Shown here piece by piece: positions 63,778 to 64,000 of a DNA stretch of 64,000 nucleotides. Below the pieces are notes generated by a model. That model saw nothing but the letters and a program-made list of their open reading frames with translations, ran no database searches and was not told the DNA's origin. The stretch is from Pseudomonas fluorescens (GTDB lineage Bacteria > Pseudomonadota > Gammaproteobacteria > Pseudomonadales > Pseudomonadaceae), in the NCBI RefSeq assembly GCF_902497745.1, contig NZ_CABVHJ010000002.1, positions 434,001-498,000 on the forward strand, in the 5' to 3' direction. Both the position numbers and the translations under genes were made by a program. Position 1 is the first letter of the stretch, and each line of letters starts with the position of its first letter.

Positions 63778-64000
63778 ATGAATTTCGACCAAGCGAAAAC
63801 CCTCCGACTCCAGCGATGGCGCGCAACTCTCGATGATCAGGACTTCCGCCTACAGAACCCAGAGGGGCACAGGGAAACCCTCCGCGAGATGGCGGCGACG
63901 CTCCTCGATGAGGGCCTGATCGACCAGCTTGAACAGTTCGACATGAATGAAATGGCCGACGCGGCTTATTGGCATGCCATCGAAGAGCTCCAAAACTCGC
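63778..64000 (+). CDS. Hypothetical protein under a LexA box, cut by window edge
   Basis: The frame begins at the ATG at 63778 and is open to base 64000, giving 74 codons so far. The visible part is helical and charged: MNFDQAKTLRLQRWRATLDD, GHRETLREMAATLLDEGLID, MADAAYWHAIEELQNS. It is without a signal peptide and I recognise no family. The LexA site at 63738-63753 predicts DNA-damage induction. Confidence 0.65.
   Translation, partial: MNFDQAKTLRLQRWRATLDDQDFRLQNPEGHRETLREMAATLLDEGLIDQLEQFDMNEMADAAYWHAIEELQNS

Overview
The window reads as the chromosome of a fluorescent-group Pseudomonas. The evidence is high G+C coding sequence, gene sets with known Pseudomonas synteny (muxABC-opmB, the PA0691-PA0701-like TpsB/Exb/TonB cluster, glgE-treS-glgB, an orphan ccoN/ccoQ pair, DUF6124 and DUF934 proteins), and many REP/REPIN elements of the GTGGGAGCGAGC type. 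Everything here is read from sequence by eye. Family names come from recognised motifs and synteny, with no database search.

Layout. 1-6667 (minus): glgE, a treS-maltokinase fusion and glgB, cut at the left edge; this is the GlgE route from trehalose to alpha-glucan. 6885-12291: a proline-rich peptide, an MgtC/SapB membrane protein, a small DUF3203-like protein, ccoG, a MocR regulator and an SDR oxidoreductase. 12483-14564 (minus): an MHYT-GGDEF-EAL c-di-GMP protein. 14855-23979 (minus): a four-gene RND efflux operon, muxA-muxB-muxC-opmB, with a REPIN between the two pump genes. 24155-30224: tpx, a YciI-like protein, a cold-shock protein, a DUF6124 protein behind a long structured leader, a J-domain/YiiG pair and a DUF3313 lipoprotein. 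30437-38283: an octaheme cytochrome-TPR protein, a membrane protein, cysI with DUF934, and the orphan cbb3 oxidase pair ccoN-ccoQ. 38586-41524: a hypothetical protein, an Asp/Glu racemase, a GNAT enzyme and an Ig-like-domain protein that looks AT-richer.

41872-52051 (minus) is a contiguous envelope cluster. It runs from a Phd-domain/transposase-derived protein through a TpsB outer-membrane transporter, a DUF2341-LamG-ExbB fusion, ExbD, TonB, a porin, a coiled-coil periplasmic protein, YbjN, a PpiC-type isomerase and a LysR regulator. It matches the P. aeruginosa pdt cluster, but no TpsA exoprotein gene lies beside it. 52283-55327 (minus) is a tight three-gene unit: a lipoprotein cytochrome c, a Tat-exported lactone-oxidase-type flavoenzyme and a Tat-exported PLP-fold enzyme. 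I consider this the best candidate for an undescribed pathway.

55693-64000: a GapN-like aldehyde dehydrogenase, a DUF3302-HlyD-FUSC efflux unit, a divergent EamA/Lrp pair, a YceK/YidQ-type lipoprotein, a YccA-type membrane protein and tRNA-Ser(TGA). After the tRNA come accessory-looking genes: a small hypothetical, a stand-alone receiver protein, and a gene cut by the right edge behind a good LexA box.

Genes are separated by at least four families of dispersed palindromic repeats, which fill most of the gaps longer than 150 bases.
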